A stretch of DNA of 43,670 nucleotides from Streptomyces phaeochromogenes (lineage in GTDB: Bacteria; Actinomycetota; Actinomycetes; Streptomycetales; Streptomycetaceae), in the NCBI RefSeq assembly GCF_001418655.1, contig NZ_LIQZ01000269.1, forward strand, positions 1 to 43,670, written 5' to 3'. The notes beneath the pieces were generated by a model. That model was not told where the DNA came from, ran no database searches, and saw only the letters and a program-made list of their open reading frames with translations. Positions 42,916 through 43,670 of this stretch are shown in pieces. How positions within the stretch are numbered: position 1 is the stretch's first letter; each line of letters begins with the position of its first letter. The translations under genes and the position numbers were made by a program.

Positions 42916-43670
42916 ATGACCGACCACGCGACGCCGCCCGGACCCGACGTGCACCAGAAGATCGACACTTCGGTGCCGCACTCCGCGCGGATCTGGAACT
43001 ACTGGCTGGGCGGCAAGGACAACTACCCCGTGGACAAGGAGGCCGGCGACGCGTACACGGCCGTCTTCCCCGGCATCGTGACCATCGCCCGCAGCAGCCG
43101 CGCCTTTCTGCGCCGCAACATCACGTACCTGGTCGCCGAGGCGGGCATCCGGCAGTTCCTGGACGTCGGAACCGGTCTGCCGACCGCTGAGAACACCCAT
43201 GAGGTCGCCCAGCGCATCGCGCCGGAGTCCAGGATCGTCTACGTCGACAACGACCCGCTGGTGGTGGCCCACGCCCGCGACCTGCTCCACTCCACCCCGG
43301 AGGGGGCGACGGCCTTTGTCGACGCCGACGTGCTGGACCCGGAGCGCATCCTGGCTGCCGCCGCCGAGACGCTGGACCTCACCCGCCCCACCGCCCTTGT
43401 CCTGAGCAACATCCTGGGTCACGTCGCCGACCACGACCAGGCGCGTTCCATCGTCACCCGCCTGATGGACGCGCTGCCGTCCGGCAGTTTCCTCTCCATC
43501 AACGACGGCTCGCGGGGCATCGATCCGGTCTTCGAGCAGGCCCAGGACGCCTACAACGAAAGCGGCGCCGTCCCGTACAACCTGCGAACCGTCGACGAGA
43601 TCACGGCGTACTTCGACGGCCTGGACCTCATCGAGCCCGGGGTCGTCTCGGTCCCCCTCTGGCGCCCGGA
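42916..43670 (+). CDS. SAM-dependent methyltransferase (S-adenosyl methyltransferase family), partial
   Basis: At least 251 aa; the gene runs off the right edge. It is the actinobacterial family PF04672: KIDTSVPHSARIWNYWLGGK, DNYPVDKEAGD, ARSSRAFLRRN, the SAM motif FLDVGTGLP (81-89), ESRIVYVDNDPLVVAHARDL and ALVLSNILGHVADHDQARSI. The family is expanded in Streptomyces; targets are unknown. The start is ATG 42916; 150 bp upstream separates it from the flavoprotein gene, which may be co-transcribed. Confidence 0.92.
   Translation, partial: MTDHATPPGPDVHQKIDTSVPHSARIWNYWLGGKDNYPVDKEAGDAYTAVFPGIVTIARSSRAFLRRNITYLVAEAGIRQFLDVGTGLPTAENTHEVAQRIAPESRIVYVDNDPLVVAHARDLLHSTPEGATAFVDADVLDPERILAAAAETLDLTRPTALVLSNILGHVADHDQARSIVTRLMDALPSGSFLSINDGSRGIDPVFEQAQDAYNESGAVPYNLRTVDEITAYFDGLDLIEPGVVSVPLWRP

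Overview
The window is high-GC actinobacterial DNA, almost certainly from a Streptomyces chromosome. The signs are GC-rich third codon positions, many GTG/TTG starts, AfsK-type kinases, ANTAR regulators, a sigma-B-type sigma factor, DUF5994 proteins and a 2-methylisoborneol (2-MIB) locus. I see no rRNA, CRISPR array, transposase or integrase. The only RNA-gene candidate is one degenerate tRNA-like cloverleaf.

Layout, left to right. (1) 1-2945: two tandem minus-strand Ser/Thr kinases, the first cut by the window edge, the second with a membrane segment and a PQQ-type beta-propeller. (2) 3112-10379: a minus-strand XylF-G-H-like sugar ABC transporter. Divergent from it is an 891-aa GAF-PAS-GAF-SpoIIE phosphatase-HATPase protein whose stop overlaps the start of a second XylF-like lipoprotein (ATGA). 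This looks like an extracytoplasmic ligand sensor wired to sigma-factor partner switching. (3) 10457-17142: a stress-regulation cluster with a small membrane protein, a PRC-barrel protein, three ANTAR proteins, a GNAT-like protein, a SigB/SigF-type sigma factor, two DUF5994 proteins, a small membrane protein, and a 73-aa ORF built on 9-bp DNA repeats that is translationally coupled to a GAF-ANTAR gene.

(4) 17310-26391: a catabolic cluster. The minus-strand run pxpA-pxpB-pxpC-MFS-SDR-aminotransferase-RraA-type aldolase is flanked by a divergent Nac-like LysR regulator and a glyoxylate-reductase-type dehydrogenase. Together these suggest opening of a 5-oxoproline-like lactam, transamination and aldol cleavage. 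(5) 26429-27350: two decayed, 5'-truncated genes head to head (sugar isomerase and ABC-F ATPase), then a strong terminator. (6) 27389-30794: the 2-MIB operon, comprising a family 2B encapsulin shell (EshA-like) with a cyclic-nucleotide domain, 2-MIB synthase and geranyl diphosphate C-methyltransferase. It matches a terpene-synthase nanocompartment, here with an unusually short N-terminal tail on the synthase.

(7) 31267-34976: a Zn alcohol dehydrogenase, an IclR regulator and a divergent IlvD/Edd dehydratase, probably sugar or sugar-acid catabolism. (8) 34991-40203: an ArsR-SRPBCC pair, an ArsR-MFS pair under a near-perfect 50-bp palindrome shared with a NUDIX gene, and a secreted membrane-anchored protein. 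(9) 40303-43670: the tRNA-like element, a Rid-family protein divergent from an HxlR regulator with repeated operator-like sites, a sulfide:quinone-oxidoreductase-like flavoprotein behind a CsoR/CstR-type box, and a partial SAM-dependent methyltransferase cut by the right edge.
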